Origin: UBA4744 sp963718995
GTDB lineage: Bacteria > Actinomycetota > Acidimicrobiia > Spongiisociales > UBA4744
Assembly: GCA_963718995.1 (NCBI GenBank)
Contig: CAVRAP010000020.1
Span: 124,001-188,000 of the forward strand
Direction: 5' to 3'
Length of the DNA: 64,000 nucleotides
Below, one piece after another: positions 39,766 through 49,359 of the stretch. Numbering within the stretch: the first letter of the stretch is position 1; each line of letters begins with the position of its first letter. The translations under genes and the position numbers were made by a program. The notes under the pieces are model-generated. The model saw only the letters and a program-made list of their open reading frames with translations, was not told the origin of the DNA and made no database searches.

Positions 39766-40797
39766 ATGCATTGGATGGACCGCCTGGTCGTGGCCGGGAG
39801 CCGGAGCGAACGCATCTATCCCCGCCTCTTTCCGGGAGGTTGGGGCGAACCGACGATCCTCGATGGCTACCGGGAACCGGTTCGATCAATGCTCCCATCT
39901 GCCCCGGTGGAACTCGACTGGATCCCGGTCCCGAGCCGCTCGGGACTGCTGACCTGGGAGGCTTCCTTCCCCAGTCCGTCTGTCGATCTCCCCGAAGCCG
40001 CCGGGGTCGCCCATCTGCTGAAGGTCTCTCCCGTACTCAAGCCCGATCGTATTGTTCTGCTCATGGCGGCCTTCAACGATCACGGCTACTCGACTCGCTT
40101 TGCCTTCGCCCGCCACCTGGCCCGTTTGGGTATCGCCTCGGTTCTGCTCGAGAACCCTCTCTACGGGATACGTCGTACCAACGCACACAAGCAAACGACC
40201 CGCACGGTGCTCGATTTGCTGGTCATGGGCAAAGCGGCGACGCTCGAAGGGGTCGCCGTGCTCGACGCCCTCCGTCGCAGCAGCAGAGCGAGCCTCGGCG
40301 TGAGCGGATACAGCATGGGGGGAAATATCGCGGCGCTGGTTGGATCGGTGAACCCGTTCCCGATTGCGCTGGCCCCCCTCGCTCCTCCCCATTCTCCCGG
40401 TCCTGTGTTCGCCCAGGGGGTGTTGAGCAGAACGGTCCAATGGAGATCTCTGGGCGGTCTCCACCGTCGGGAAGATCTGGGCAAGGTCCTCGGGGCCGCT
40501 TCGGCGCTCCATTTCCCCGCCCCACCTCACTCGGCCCAAGCGGTGCTGGCCGCTCCACGCGGAGACGGATACATACCGAGACAAACAATCAAGGACCTCA
40601 ATCGGCACTGGCCGGGTTCTGAACTCCGCTGGTTACCCGGCGGTCATGCCAGCCTATGGATGTTCGGTAAGGCGCAACTGGCGGCTGCGGTGGAACGAGC
40701 CTTTGTGCGACTGGAGTCCGCCGCGGGGTCAGCGATCCCCGATCAGCTTGATAAAACGGCGCTTGCCGACTTGCACGGTCGCCCCGTCCAGGGTTGA
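39766..40797 (+). CDS. ABHD18-like alpha/beta hydrolase
   Basis: 343-residue serine hydrolase of the alpha/beta fold. The nucleophile elbow is GVSGYSMGGNIAAL; an oxyanion-side strand PDRIVLLMAAFNDHGYSTR and ENPLYGIRR match DUF2048/ABHD18 proteins; the terminal His lies in LPGGHASLW. ATG 39766 has GAGAGG eight bases upstream. Substrate unknown, probably a lipid or ester. The gene diverges from the rRNA operon and its end overlaps the convergent tyrS by 69 bases. Confidence 0.78.
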   Translation: MHWMDRLVVAGSRSERIYPRLFPGGWGEPTILDGYREPVRSMLPSAPVELDWIPVPSRSGLLTWEASFPSPSVDLPEAAGVAHLLKVSPVLKPDRIVLLMAAFNDHGYSTRFAFARHLARLGIASVLLENPLYGIRRTNAHKQTTRTVLDLLVMGKAATLEGVAVLDALRRSSRASLGVSGYSMGGNIAALVGSVNPFPIALAPLAPPHSPGPVFAQGVLSRTVQWRSLGGLHRREDLGKVLGAASALHFPAPPHSAQAVLAAPRGDGYIPRQTIKDLNRHWPGSELRWLPGGHASLWMFGKAQLAAAVERAFVRLESAAGSAIPDQLDKTALADLHGRPVQG

Positions 40798-41937
40798 CCG
40801 CGGCACGGTTTCTTCGGTGATTGCTTGTCCATCCAGCTTCACGGCTCCCTGAGCAATCAACCGTCTGGCCTCGCTGGAACTCTTGACCAATTGCGCATCG
40901 CGCAGGAGGGCAGGCAGAAAGATCGGATCGTCGCCCGGCAACGAAAACTCCGGGACTTCATCGGGAGCCTCGCCGCGCCTGAAGACTTGATCGAAGGCAG
41001 CCTCCGCTTGGTCGGCTGCTTCGCTCCCCCAGTACAAGGCGACGATCTCTCTTCCCAACCTTCGTTTCGTGTCCCCGGGGTGGAGAGAACCGTCGGCGAG
41101 ACCGGCCATGATGTCCCCGGTCGCCTCGACCGGGAGCTCTGTTGCCAGTTCGAAGTACTGGTGCATCAGGTGGTCGGGAATGCTCATCACTTTCCCAAAC
41201 ATGTCCGCCGGGTCATCATCGACGGCGATGTAGTTGCCAAGCGATTGGGACATCTTGTGTTCTCCGTCGGTACCGATCAAGAGCGGCATCGTCATGACCA
41301 TTTGCCCGCGTTTGCCGTATCGCTCCTGCAGGACACGCCCCATCATGTTGTTCCAGAGCTGATCGGAGCCGCCCAACTCGATGTCCGCTTCGATCGCCAC
41401 CGAATCCATCCCCTGGAGCAGCGGGTACATGAACTCCATGAGCGAGATGGGCTGGTTCTCGGTAAAACGTTTCTGAAAGTCGCCGCGTTCGAGCACCTGA
41501 GCAACCGTTACCTTTGAGGTCAACTCGAGCACATCGGCCATGTCCAATCTCGCCAGCCACTCCGAGTTGTAGCGCACTTCGAGGACCGCGTCGTCCCAGA
41601 TCAACACCTTCTTGAAGCCGTCGAGCACGGAGCTCGCATAGCCACGAACCTCATCGGCACTGAGTCGTTTGCGCTGTGACTCGCGATCAGATGGATCGCC
41701 AACCTGCGCGGTGAAGTCACCGACGATGAGAACCGCCTTGTGGCCAAACTCCTGAAACTGGCGAAGTTTGCGCAGCACCACCGCCCAACCGAGGGTGACG
41801 GCGGGGGCCGTTGGGTCCAGGCCGAGTTTCACCCGCAAGGGCCGGCCGTCCGCGAGGCGATCGGCCAGTTCTTCCGCGGGTACGACCTGGTCGGTACCCC
41901 GGAGGAGAGCCTCGAGCGTTTCTTTCGCTGACGTCAT
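40729..41937 (-). CDS. tyrS: Tyrosyl-tRNA synthetase
   Basis: 402 residues, TyrRS of the HMM class with FQEFGHKAVLIVGDFTAQVGDPS after the first motif, IELGGSDQLWNNM for tyrosine, EHKMSQSLGN as KMSKS, and a C-terminal S4 RNA-binding domain (SSEARRLIAQGAVKLDGQ). At the HIGH position the sequence reads DPTAPAVTLGWAVVL, so both His residues of HLGH are replaced. ATG 41937 begins MTSAKETLE, the normal start; upstream in-frame residues are not part of the gene. Confidence 0.94.
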   Translation of the reverse strand: MTSAKETLEALLRGTDQVVPAEELADRLADGRPLRVKLGLDPTAPAVTLGWAVVLRKLRQFQEFGHKAVLIVGDFTAQVGDPSDRESQRKRLSADEVRGYASSVLDGFKKVLIWDDAVLEVRYNSEWLARLDMADVLELTSKVTVAQVLERGDFQKRFTENQPISLMEFMYPLLQGMDSVAIEADIELGGSDQLWNNMMGRVLQERYGKRGQMVMTMPLLIGTDGEHKMSQSLGNYIAVDDDPADMFGKVMSIPDHLMHQYFELATELPVEATGDIMAGLADGSLHPGDTKRRLGREIVALYWGSEAADQAEAAFDQVFRRGEAPDEVPEFSLPGDDPIFLPALLRDAQLVKSSSEARRLIAQGAVKLDGQAITEETVPRSTLDGATVQVGKRRFIKLIGDR

Positions 41938-42066
41938 GGTGAACGGCAGGTTAGTGATCCCGATACCCGGTTCCAGGTTTCCCGAGGGAAGTTCGAAGGA
42001 TCTCCTTCCGAAAGGCACCACTACCGACCAGCCCACCGTTACCCTGCTGGCAGGAGATTTCGGGGC

Positions 42067-44451
42067 ATGAAACGCTGGCTTGGGGTGGTAGCGGCACTTG
42101 GTTTGCTCGCAACCGCCTGTCAATTCCAACCTCTCGAGGATCCAGGTCTCGGTGACCGGGGGTTGACCTCTGTCGTCTACGCCTCCGACGGGTCCGTCCT
42201 GGCCGAATGGCATGCCGAAGAAGATCGGGCGTTGGTTTCCTACGCTGAACTCCCCCGCTCCTTGATCGATGCCGTAGTGGCGATCGAAGACGAACGGTAT
42301 TGGGCCCACGCAGGAGTTGATCTCCAGGCTCTGGCGCGTGCCCTCATCGCCGATATCGAATCCGGCACGATTGCACAGGGCGGTTCGACCATCACCCAGC
42401 AGTACCTCAAGAACGTGGTGCTGACGCCGGAAGTGACCCTCGACCGAAAAATCGCTGAGGCTGCTCTGGCGCTTCGTCTGGAGGAGGGCTTGTCGAAAGA
42501 GGAAATCCTCGAGCGCTACGTGAACACCGTGTATCTCGGCGACGGCGCGTACGGGGTCGGAACGGCCGCAACCCACTACTTTGGAAAGGCCATCCAGGAT
42601 CTGACGCTGGGAGAGTCGGCTCTCCTCGCCGGGCTCATCCAATCGCCGGGCTCAACCGACCCCTACCGTAATCCGGAAGCAGCCCTGGAACGCCGCCGGG
42701 TCGTCCTGGAACGGATGGTTCGCCTTGGCTGGATCAGTCAGGAGGAGGCGGAAACAGCCGACCAGGAACCACTGGTGTTGCAGGTGCAGCGACCCGGCGA
42801 TGTTTCGCGGTTTCCGTACTTCACCGAAGAGGTGAAGCGCCGGCTCCTCGACGACCCGGCGCTCGGGGAAACCGCAACAGATCGCTATAACGCGCTCTTC
42901 CGGGGCGGCTTGCGGATCTACACCACGGTCGATCCCCTCGTTCAAGAGTCTGCCGAGGCGGCGGTCGCGTCGGTCCTCGACGGGCAAGCTCCCTACGCGG
43001 CGCTCGCGGCCGTCGATCCACGGACGGGCCATGTCCTTGGCCTGGTGGGCGGGAATGATTTCTACGACGAGCAGGACCCGGTTGCTCGCTTCAACCTGGC
43101 AACCCAGGGCGCTCGCCAGCCAGGTTCCGCCTTCAAACCGTTCGTACTTGCGGCGGCGCTCGAACAGGGCCTGACGCTGGCGAATGTCTTTGAGGGGGGA
43201 AGCTCGATCACGGTACAGACCGACTCCGGTCCATGGACCGTCGAGAACTACAACAACGCGAACTTCCCCGACCTGACGCTGTTGGAAGCGACCGTGTTCT
43301 CGGTCAACGTTGTGTATGCACAGATAGTGGATCTGATCGGACCCGAGGCGGTGGTGGATGTCGCCAAAGCAGCGGGGATCAGCAGCGATCTCCAACCGTT
43401 CCACTCGATCGCCCTGGGCGCCCAGGAGGTCTCGCCGCTCGACATGGCCTCCGCCTACGGAACCTTTGCGGCAGAAGGCATCCACGTCGATCCGATTCTC
43501 GTCACCGCCATCGAAACTCACGATGGCGTCAATATCTACGAGGCGGTTCCCGTCGTAACGGAAGCTCTCAGGCGCGAGGTCTCCCAGATCTTGACCGGCG
43601 CCCTCACCGAGGTGGTGAAACGCGGCACCGGCCAGCAAGCCAGGATCGGAAGGCCGGTCGCCGGAAAGACCGGTACGTCCCAGGACCATCACGATGCCTG
43701 GTTTGTCGGATACACCCCGGAACTGGCAGCAGCAGTCTGGGTCGGGTTTCCGGAGGGCCAGGTCACGATGGAGCCTCCCACCACTCCCTATACGATCACC
43801 GGCGGCTCCTGGCCTGCGCAGATCTGGTCACGGTTCGCGTCTGGAGCTCTGTCCGGTACCGCGTACGGCCTTCTTGCCGAAGCAGATACCTCCGGTCAGG
43901 TAGCGGTTGAGGTGGATACCTCGACCGGGTTTTTGGCCGGCCCCTTCTGTCCCCGCCAGCACGTTCACCGTATCCAGGTGCCGAGTGGCGACGCACCGAA
44001 TGTGATCTGCCCCATCCACAATCCTTCCGGAGTCGTCGCAGTCGGGTCGGGCGAACTACCGGATGTGATCGGTCGGGATCTCGGGACCGCCGTGGCGGCT
44101 CTCAGTGCAGCCGGTTTCCAGGTGAAGGTCGACTATCAAGACGGTGGCTCTCTCGCCCCCGGCACGGTCTTCGGTCAAAACCCTTCTGCAGGATTCCCCG
44201 CCCAGGCGGGAAGTGCGGTGCGACTGGTGGTGGCCGGACCTGAGCCCGGCTCGGTAGTTCCGTCTGTAGTTGGCTTCCCCATCGGGCAAGCCCTGTCTGA
44301 GCTCTCCGCCATCGGGGTGACCGTCGAGGTCCTCGAAGTCGCCGAATCAAACCCGGATGATGCCACCCGTCGGGCCGGGGTCGTCTGGAAACAAGATCCG
44401 GCTCCTGGAGCCGCGGCCATCGGCACCGTCAAGCTCTGGGCGAATCCCTAG
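42067..44451 (+). CDS. Class A penicillin-binding protein with two PASTA domains
   Basis: 794-residue bifunctional cell-wall synthase. N-terminal hydrophobic segment ends LLATAC, which could be a lipobox instead of the usual uncleaved anchor. GT51 glycosyltransferase: AVVAIEDERYWAHAGVD, GGSTITQQYLKNVV. Transpeptidase: RQPGSAFKPF (SxxK), FSVNVVY (SxN), GKTGTSQDHHDAWFVGYT (KTG). The C-terminus has a Cys-containing linker (FCPRQH, VICPIH) and two PASTA repeats, LPDVIGRDLGTAVAALSAAG and VPSVVGFPIGQALSELSAIG. Divergent from tyrS over 129 bases. Confidence 0.95.
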   Translation: MKRWLGVVAALGLLATACQFQPLEDPGLGDRGLTSVVYASDGSVLAEWHAEEDRALVSYAELPRSLIDAVVAIEDERYWAHAGVDLQALARALIADIESGTIAQGGSTITQQYLKNVVLTPEVTLDRKIAEAALALRLEEGLSKEEILERYVNTVYLGDGAYGVGTAATHYFGKAIQDLTLGESALLAGLIQSPGSTDPYRNPEAALERRRVVLERMVRLGWISQEEAETADQEPLVLQVQRPGDVSRFPYFTEEVKRRLLDDPALGETATDRYNALFRGGLRIYTTVDPLVQESAEAAVASVLDGQAPYAALAAVDPRTGHVLGLVGGNDFYDEQDPVARFNLATQGARQPGSAFKPFVLAAALEQGLTLANVFEGGSSITVQTDSGPWTVENYNNANFPDLTLLEATVFSVNVVYAQIVDLIGPEAVVDVAKAAGISSDLQPFHSIALGAQEVSPLDMASAYGTFAAEGIHVDPILVTAIETHDGVNIYEAVPVVTEALRREVSQILTGALTEVVKRGTGQQARIGRPVAGKTGTSQDHHDAWFVGYTPELAAAVWVGFPEGQVTMEPPTTPYTITGGSWPAQIWSRFASGALSGTAYGLLAEADTSGQVAVEVDTSTGFLAGPFCPRQHVHRIQVPSGDAPNVICPIHNPSGVVAVGSGELPDVIGRDLGTAVAALSAAGFQVKVDYQDGGSLAPGTVFGQNPSAGFPAQAGSAVRLVVAGPEPGSVVPSVVGFPIGQALSELSAIGVTVEVLEVAESNPDDATRRAGVVWKQDPAPGAAAIGTVKLWANP

Positions 44452-44480
44452 AGGATTCTTCGCCGACGCGGTGCCCCGGC

Positions 44481-45023
44481 TCACCGAACCAGAACGAACC
44501 GCCACGCGCGTTCTCGGGCTTTGGCAATGCCGACTCGTGGGGTCGCAACGATGCTGGGGGCTTCACCGAGGCGCGGGAGCAGCCGCACCGGACCGTCGAT
44601 AATGCTCGATCCGTCGTGTGAGCCGTCGATGCCCATCGCCTGAGCCAGTTTTCCCGGTCCATCGGCAATGTGATCACGCCGGCTCCGCCGTTGCTCCATG
44701 ACCGCTTCGCCCTCGAGGGGCACTCCGGCCCGCAGGAGAACCGCCCGTCCGGTTCCTTCGGGCCCGGTGCTCACGTTGGCACACCAGTGCACTCCGTACG
44801 ATCGATAGACGTAGAGCGTTCCGGGTGGCCCGAACATAGACCGGTTCCGGTCCGTCGGTCCCCGGTACGCGTGACTCGCCGCGTCGTCGGAACCTCCGTA
44901 GGCCTCGACCTCGGTCAGGAGCAACTCGGTTACCCGATCCTTGATCTCGGTGCGGAGTCGCATTCCCAAGATCGACCTGGCGGCCTTCTCGACATGGCCT
45001 TCGAGCGCCGCGGGCAGAGTCAC
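44481..45023 (-). CDS. mpg: 3-methyladenine DNA glycosylase (AAG/MPG family)
   Basis: 180 residues; removes alkylated purines in base-excision repair. Marks: SILGMRLRT, LLTEVEAYGGSDDAASHAYRG (catalytic Glu), RNRSMFGPPGTLYVYRSYGVH, WCANVSTGPEGTGRAVLLRA, GPGKLAQAMGID. GTG 45023 overlaps the argF stop (GTGA), so it is translated as the last gene of the pheS-pheT-argF unit. DNA repair in this position is unusual but the coupling is clear. Confidence 0.93.
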   Translation of the reverse strand: MTLPAALEGHVEKAARSILGMRLRTEIKDRVTELLLTEVEAYGGSDDAASHAYRGPTDRNRSMFGPPGTLYVYRSYGVHWCANVSTGPEGTGRAVLLRAGVPLEGEAVMEQRRSRRDHIADGPGKLAQAMGIDGSHDGSSIIDGPVRLLPRLGEAPSIVATPRVGIAKARERAWRFVLVR

Positions 45024-45910
45024 TCGAAAAGGTATACGAGGAGACCTTTGAAGCTGTGCATACGGTTCTCGGACTGGTCGTACACCCGCGAACGAGCGTG
45101 ATCCATCACCTCGTCCGTTACCTCGTCCCCGCGATGGGCGGGGAGGCAATGCAGGAAGATGGCTTCCGGGTCGGCCATCGCAAACAACGGCCCATTCACC
45201 TGGAACGGGTAGAACCGCCTCGCCCTCGCCTCCGCTTCCTCTTCCTGACCCATCGAAGCCCAGACGTCCGTATACACGACGTGGGCGCCCTGCACGGCCT
45301 CAATCGGGTTGTCGGTGACCATAACGTCGCCGTGGAGACGGGCCGCTTCCAGGTACTCTTGCTGCGGTTCATAACCCTGGGGAGTTGCCACTCGCACGGT
45401 CATTCCACTCATGGCTGCTCCGACCATCAACGAGTGACAGACGTTGTTCCCATCACCGAGGTAGGCGAGGGTGGTCCCGGCCAGTGGACGGGTTTCGGCG
45501 ATGGTCTGCAAATCGGCCAGAGCCTGGCACGGGTGTTCCTCATCCGAGAGAAGATTGATGACCGGGGCATTGGCGTTCGCCGCGACGGCGACCAGATCGT
45601 CATGATCGAAGACGCGCATGGCCAACACATCGAGGTAGCGATCGAGCACGCGGGCGACGTCCCGGGTTGCTTCCCGCTTACCCAACCCGACTTCCTGTTG
45701 GCCGAGGACCACCGGATGGGCTCCCAGGTCAACGCTGGCCGTTTCGGTCGATACTCGCGTCCGGGTCGAAGGCTTCATGAAGAAGAGGCCAACGTGCTTG
45801 CCTGCCAGTCGCCCTGCCACTTCTTGTGGGGCAGCTTTTACAGCCGCCGCCCGGAAAAGAATGTCGGCAAGTTGTCCGGGATCGAGGTCGGCGATACGCA
45901 AGAGATCCAT
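45020..45910 (-). CDS. argF: Ornithine carbamoyltransferase
   Basis: 296 residues; makes citrulline from ornithine and carbamoyl phosphate in arginine synthesis. Carbamoyl-phosphate site STRTR in FMKPSTRTRVS, DEEHPCQALADL (HPxQ), DVWASMGQE and HCLPAHRG for ornithine. ATG 45910 is preferred, eight bases after GGAGGG and two bases after the pheT stop; GTG 45916 is an alternative. No other arg genes in the window, so it stands apart from the usual arg cluster. Confidence 0.95.
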   Translation of the reverse strand: MDLLRIADLDPGQLADILFRAAAVKAAPQEVAGRLAGKHVGLFFMKPSTRTRVSTETASVDLGAHPVVLGQQEVGLGKREATRDVARVLDRYLDVLAMRVFDHDDLVAVAANANAPVINLLSDEEHPCQALADLQTIAETRPLAGTTLAYLGDGNNVCHSLMVGAAMSGMTVRVATPQGYEPQQEYLEAARLHGDVMVTDNPIEAVQGAHVVYTDVWASMGQEEEAEARARRFYPFQVNGPLFAMADPEAIFLHCLPAHRGDEVTDEVMDHARSRVYDQSENRMHSFKGLLVYLFE

Positions 45911-45912
45911 TG

Positions 45913-48315
45913 TCACGTCCCTCCACGGAGATGGGCGTCAAGGCTGCCCTCGACACTATTGACTATGCGGTCACGATGCGGAGCCACTTCCTCGTTGGTC
46001 AGCGTATGGTCCGGGGCCCGGAACCACAGTTGAACGGCGATGCTCTTTCGTCCTTCTCCCAAAGAAGGACCCGTGAACTCGTCGAAGACGCTGACTGATT
46101 CGAGCCACTCGCCTGCGCCGTCTCTCACCTTCTCAACCAATTCCCGAGACGGCACCGCCTTGTCGAGATCGAAAGCCAGATCGAACACGACCGGCGGATA
46201 GGTGCTCGGCTCCCGGAACGCCCACCACGTGCGATGCGCGACCAGCGGCTCGAGCGCCAGCTCACCGGCGGCCACCCTGCCCTCGAGGCCATAGGAGCGA
46301 ACGACGGCCGGGTGGAGTTCGCCGACGGAACCGACCACCACGCCACCGACGAGAACGTCGGCGGCCCGGCCCGGGTGGAATCCGGAGGGCGAAGCCTGTC
46401 GGAGCAAGGTGTCGGGTATGCCGAGTGTCTCCGCCACAACCCGCCAGGTTGCGGTAGCGATGTAAACATCCGCGGCCGCCTGGTCACTCTTGACGCCCGG
46501 AGGGCCGAACTCACCAAAGGCCAGAAATGCCAGGCGGTCGGGTTGATGGGGCAGCCGGGTATCGAGCGGCGATGGCTCGGCCAGAAACACTTTCCCGATC
46601 TCAAAGAGGGCCACACGGTCGGCACCGTGGGACGTATTGAAACGAGCCGCTTTCAACAAACCCGGGAGCAAGGTGGTCCGAAGCAACGGCTCGAGATCCC
46701 GAAGCGGGTTTCGCACCGCGATAGCCTGCCTCCGCAAGTCGTCCTCGGCCAGGCCAAGGTTCTCGAGATCTGCGGCACCGACGAACGACCAGCTCTGCGC
46801 TTCCGAATAGCCCAGACCCGTCAGGAGGCCCCGCAACCGCCGCTCGTTGACCTGTTCGTCGGTCCAGCCCCCACCGGTACCGACCGGCAGGGTCTCGGGA
46901 ATCTTGTCGTACCCGTGGATCCTGGCTACCTCCTCCACAAGATCGGCCGGCCGACGGACGTCCGGTCGGAACGTGGGGACGGTAACGGTCAGGGGGTTCT
47001 GGCCCGAGGATTCGAAACCGATCCGGGCGAGCAGCTCGGCAACCGTGTCCCGGTCGAGCTCAATCCCAAGCAACCGGGGTATCTCCTGCAAAGGGAGCTC
47101 GACGGTCCACGGATCAATGGCCTTCGGATAATTGTCCTGGACCCCCGTCACAGCCTGTCCGCCGGCGAACTCAACCATCAACGCAGCCGCCCGAGCTGCG
47201 GCCCGACCCGGCAGGTTCGGGTCAACTCCCCGTTCGAATCGCGACGAGGCCTCGGTCCGCAGGTCGTGACGTTTGGCCGTGAACATGACGCTCGGTGGAT
47301 CGAAATGGGCCGCTTCGATGAGCACGCGCCTCGTGGTATCGCCGACTTCGCTCGTCTCTCCGCCCATGACTCCGGCAAAGGCCACAACTCCCCCGCCGTC
47401 GGCTATCACCAGGTCCCACTCAGACAACTTCCGGTCAACGCCGTCGAGCGTGCGCAGGGTCTCACCTGCATTGGCCCGTCGGACAATGATCTCTTCCCCT
47501 CGTACCAAGTCGAGATCAAACCCATGCAGGGGTTGGCCGGTTTCCAGAAGCACGTAGTTGGTTATGTCAACGATGTTGTTGATGGGTCGCACCCCGGCCG
47601 AACGCAACCGGAGCTGCATCCACAGCGGACCGGGTGCCACCGTGACGTCCCGAACCTCCCTGCCCACATACCGCGGACACCCCGCCGGATCGTCGATGGT
47701 GACCTTCACCGTGGACGCCGGGCCCGCTTCGGTCACCGCCGCCTCCGGGGTGCGGACGGGAAGCCGGTAGTAGGCCCCGATGTCACGAGCGATGCCGAGC
47801 ATCGACATGGCATCCGGGCGGTTCGGTGTGATCGAGAGATCGAAGACCACGTCGGGGAGCGGCACCAGGTCGGCAAAGTCGGTTCCCACTTCGACCGCCG
47901 GGTCGAGCACCATGATGCCCGTGTGGTCGTCGCCCAAACCAAGTTCGGCAGCCGAGCAGATCATCCCGTGGGACTCGATACCCCGTAGCGATCGCACGCC
48001 TACCTCCAACCCGCCGGCCAGTACGGCACCGGGGACGGAAACCGGAACGATGGCCCCGGCTTCGAAGTTCCAGGCCCCGCAAACAATATCCCGCGGGTCT
48101 CCACCGGTGGTAACCCGGCACAAACGAAGCTTGTCGGCGTTGGGGTGGGGTGAGACCTCCTCGACGCGTCCGACGATCACGCCGGAGAACTCGAGGTCCA
48201 GTATGTCGTACCCCTCAACTTCATGACCGAGGCTGCTGAATACGGCCGCCAGTTCGTCGGCGTCGTCCGTCGGCACGTCCACGTAGTCGCGCAACCAGCG
48301 CAGGGACACCTTCAT
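45913..48315 (-). CDS. pheT: Phenylalanyl-tRNA synthetase beta subunit
   Basis: 800 residues, intact. Order: tRNA-binding OB domain (EVSPHPNADKLRLCRV), B3/B4 editing domain (SITPNRPDAMSMLGIARD, PRYVGREVRD), B5 domain, catalytic-like core (VEEVARIHGYDKIPET), and C-terminal anticodon-binding ferredoxin fold (TYPPVVFDLAFDLD). ATG overlaps the pheS stop (ATGA), as normal for this heterotetramer. Confidence 0.96.
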   Translation of the reverse strand: MKVSLRWLRDYVDVPTDDADELAAVFSSLGHEVEGYDILDLEFSGVIVGRVEEVSPHPNADKLRLCRVTTGGDPRDIVCGAWNFEAGAIVPVSVPGAVLAGGLEVGVRSLRGIESHGMICSAAELGLGDDHTGIMVLDPAVEVGTDFADLVPLPDVVFDLSITPNRPDAMSMLGIARDIGAYYRLPVRTPEAAVTEAGPASTVKVTIDDPAGCPRYVGREVRDVTVAPGPLWMQLRLRSAGVRPINNIVDITNYVLLETGQPLHGFDLDLVRGEEIIVRRANAGETLRTLDGVDRKLSEWDLVIADGGGVVAFAGVMGGETSEVGDTTRRVLIEAAHFDPPSVMFTAKRHDLRTEASSRFERGVDPNLPGRAAARAAALMVEFAGGQAVTGVQDNYPKAIDPWTVELPLQEIPRLLGIELDRDTVAELLARIGFESSGQNPLTVTVPTFRPDVRRPADLVEEVARIHGYDKIPETLPVGTGGGWTDEQVNERRLRGLLTGLGYSEAQSWSFVGAADLENLGLAEDDLRRQAIAVRNPLRDLEPLLRTTLLPGLLKAARFNTSHGADRVALFEIGKVFLAEPSPLDTRLPHQPDRLAFLAFGEFGPPGVKSDQAAADVYIATATWRVVAETLGIPDTLLRQASPSGFHPGRAADVLVGGVVVGSVGELHPAVVRSYGLEGRVAAGELALEPLVAHRTWWAFREPSTYPPVVFDLAFDLDKAVPSRELVEKVRDGAGEWLESVSVFDEFTGPSLGEGRKSIAVQLWFRAPDHTLTNEEVAPHRDRIVNSVEGSLDAHLRGGT

Positions 48316-49347
48316 GAGAACTGCCTCAAGACCCGGACGTCATTCTCAAAGAAATGCTTGATGTGGTTGATGCCGTGCCGCACCATCGCCAGGCGTTCTG
48401 CCCCGACGCCAAAGGCGAAGCCGGAATACTTCGTCGAGTCGTACCCGACGGATTCGAGAACGTGGGGATCGACAACCCCGCAACCGAGCAGTTCTATCCA
48501 GCCGGACCCGGAACAGACCCGGCAACCGGATCCATCGCAGTTGAAGCATGAAACGTGCATCTCGGCGGAAGGTTCCGTGAACGGGAAGAAATGTGGCAGC
48601 AGTCGGATGGTGCGGTCGGATCCGAGGAACTCTCGCATGAAATGCGCAAGGGTCCCCTTGAGGTCGGCCATGGTGATGTGTTCATCGACCGCCAATCCCT
48701 CGATCTGGTGAAAGACCGGAGAGTGGGTGGCGTCGAGCGTGTCGGTTCGATAGCAGCGTCCCGGCGCGACGATGTAGACGGGTGGGTCGTTTTGTTCCAT
48801 GTACCGGACCTGCATGGTCGAGGTCTGGGTTCGGAGCAGGAGGTCATCGGAAGGGTCTCCGTAACCAACATACATGGTGTCTGATTCGAGCCGGGCGGGA
48901 TGCGTCGGCGGGGTATTCGAGCGCGTCGAAGTTGTGCCAGGCCGTATCGACCTCTGGCCCCGTCACAACTCCGTAGCCGAGGGACACGAAGATGTCGGCG
49001 ACTTCCTCGAGGGTTTGGGTGACGAGATGATGCCAACCCCGCCTGAGTTGGCGGGCCGGAAGGGTTACGTCGACCCGGTCTTCGAGGAGGAGCGCATCTT
49101 CGGCAACCAGCTCGAGTTCGTTTCGCCTCGCGGCTATCAGAGCGCTCAGCTGCTGGCTCGCTTCATGCAACTGCGCACCAACCGTCGGACGCTCTTCCGG
49201 GGCCAGAGCACCGAGCGTACGGCGAGATTCGGCGATCAGAGATTTTCGGCCGAGGAGTTCGTTTTCGAGGTCTTTGAGTGCGTCGAGATCGGATGCCGAT
49301 CGAATCCGGTCGGGGGCAGCTGTGAGCAGAGTTGTGAGTTGGTCCAT
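48312..49347 (-). CDS. pheS: Phenylalanyl-tRNA synthetase alpha subunit (one frameshift)
   Basis: Catalytic subunit, about 344 residues when one base (48903) is removed. N-terminal coiled coil (DLDALKDLENELLGRKSLI), then GYGVVTGPEVDTAWHNFDALEYPAD in two parts (GYGVVTGPEVD, NFDALEYPAD), shift, then HPARLESDTMYV, RTQTSTMQVRYM, FHQIEGLAVDE (motif 2) and GFAFGVGAERLAMVRHGI (motif 3). A break in this essential gene argues for a sequencing indel. Confidence 0.94.
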
Positions 49348-49359
49348 CGGTCGGGCAGG

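Noticed and set aside
41938..42642. N-terminal extension of tyrS into 235 extra codons
   Set aside because: It overlaps the PBP gene antisense and the family start is at 41937.
46234..47988. 584-codon plus-strand frame opposite pheT
   Set aside because: Antisense shadow; pheT is complete on the other strand with all domains.
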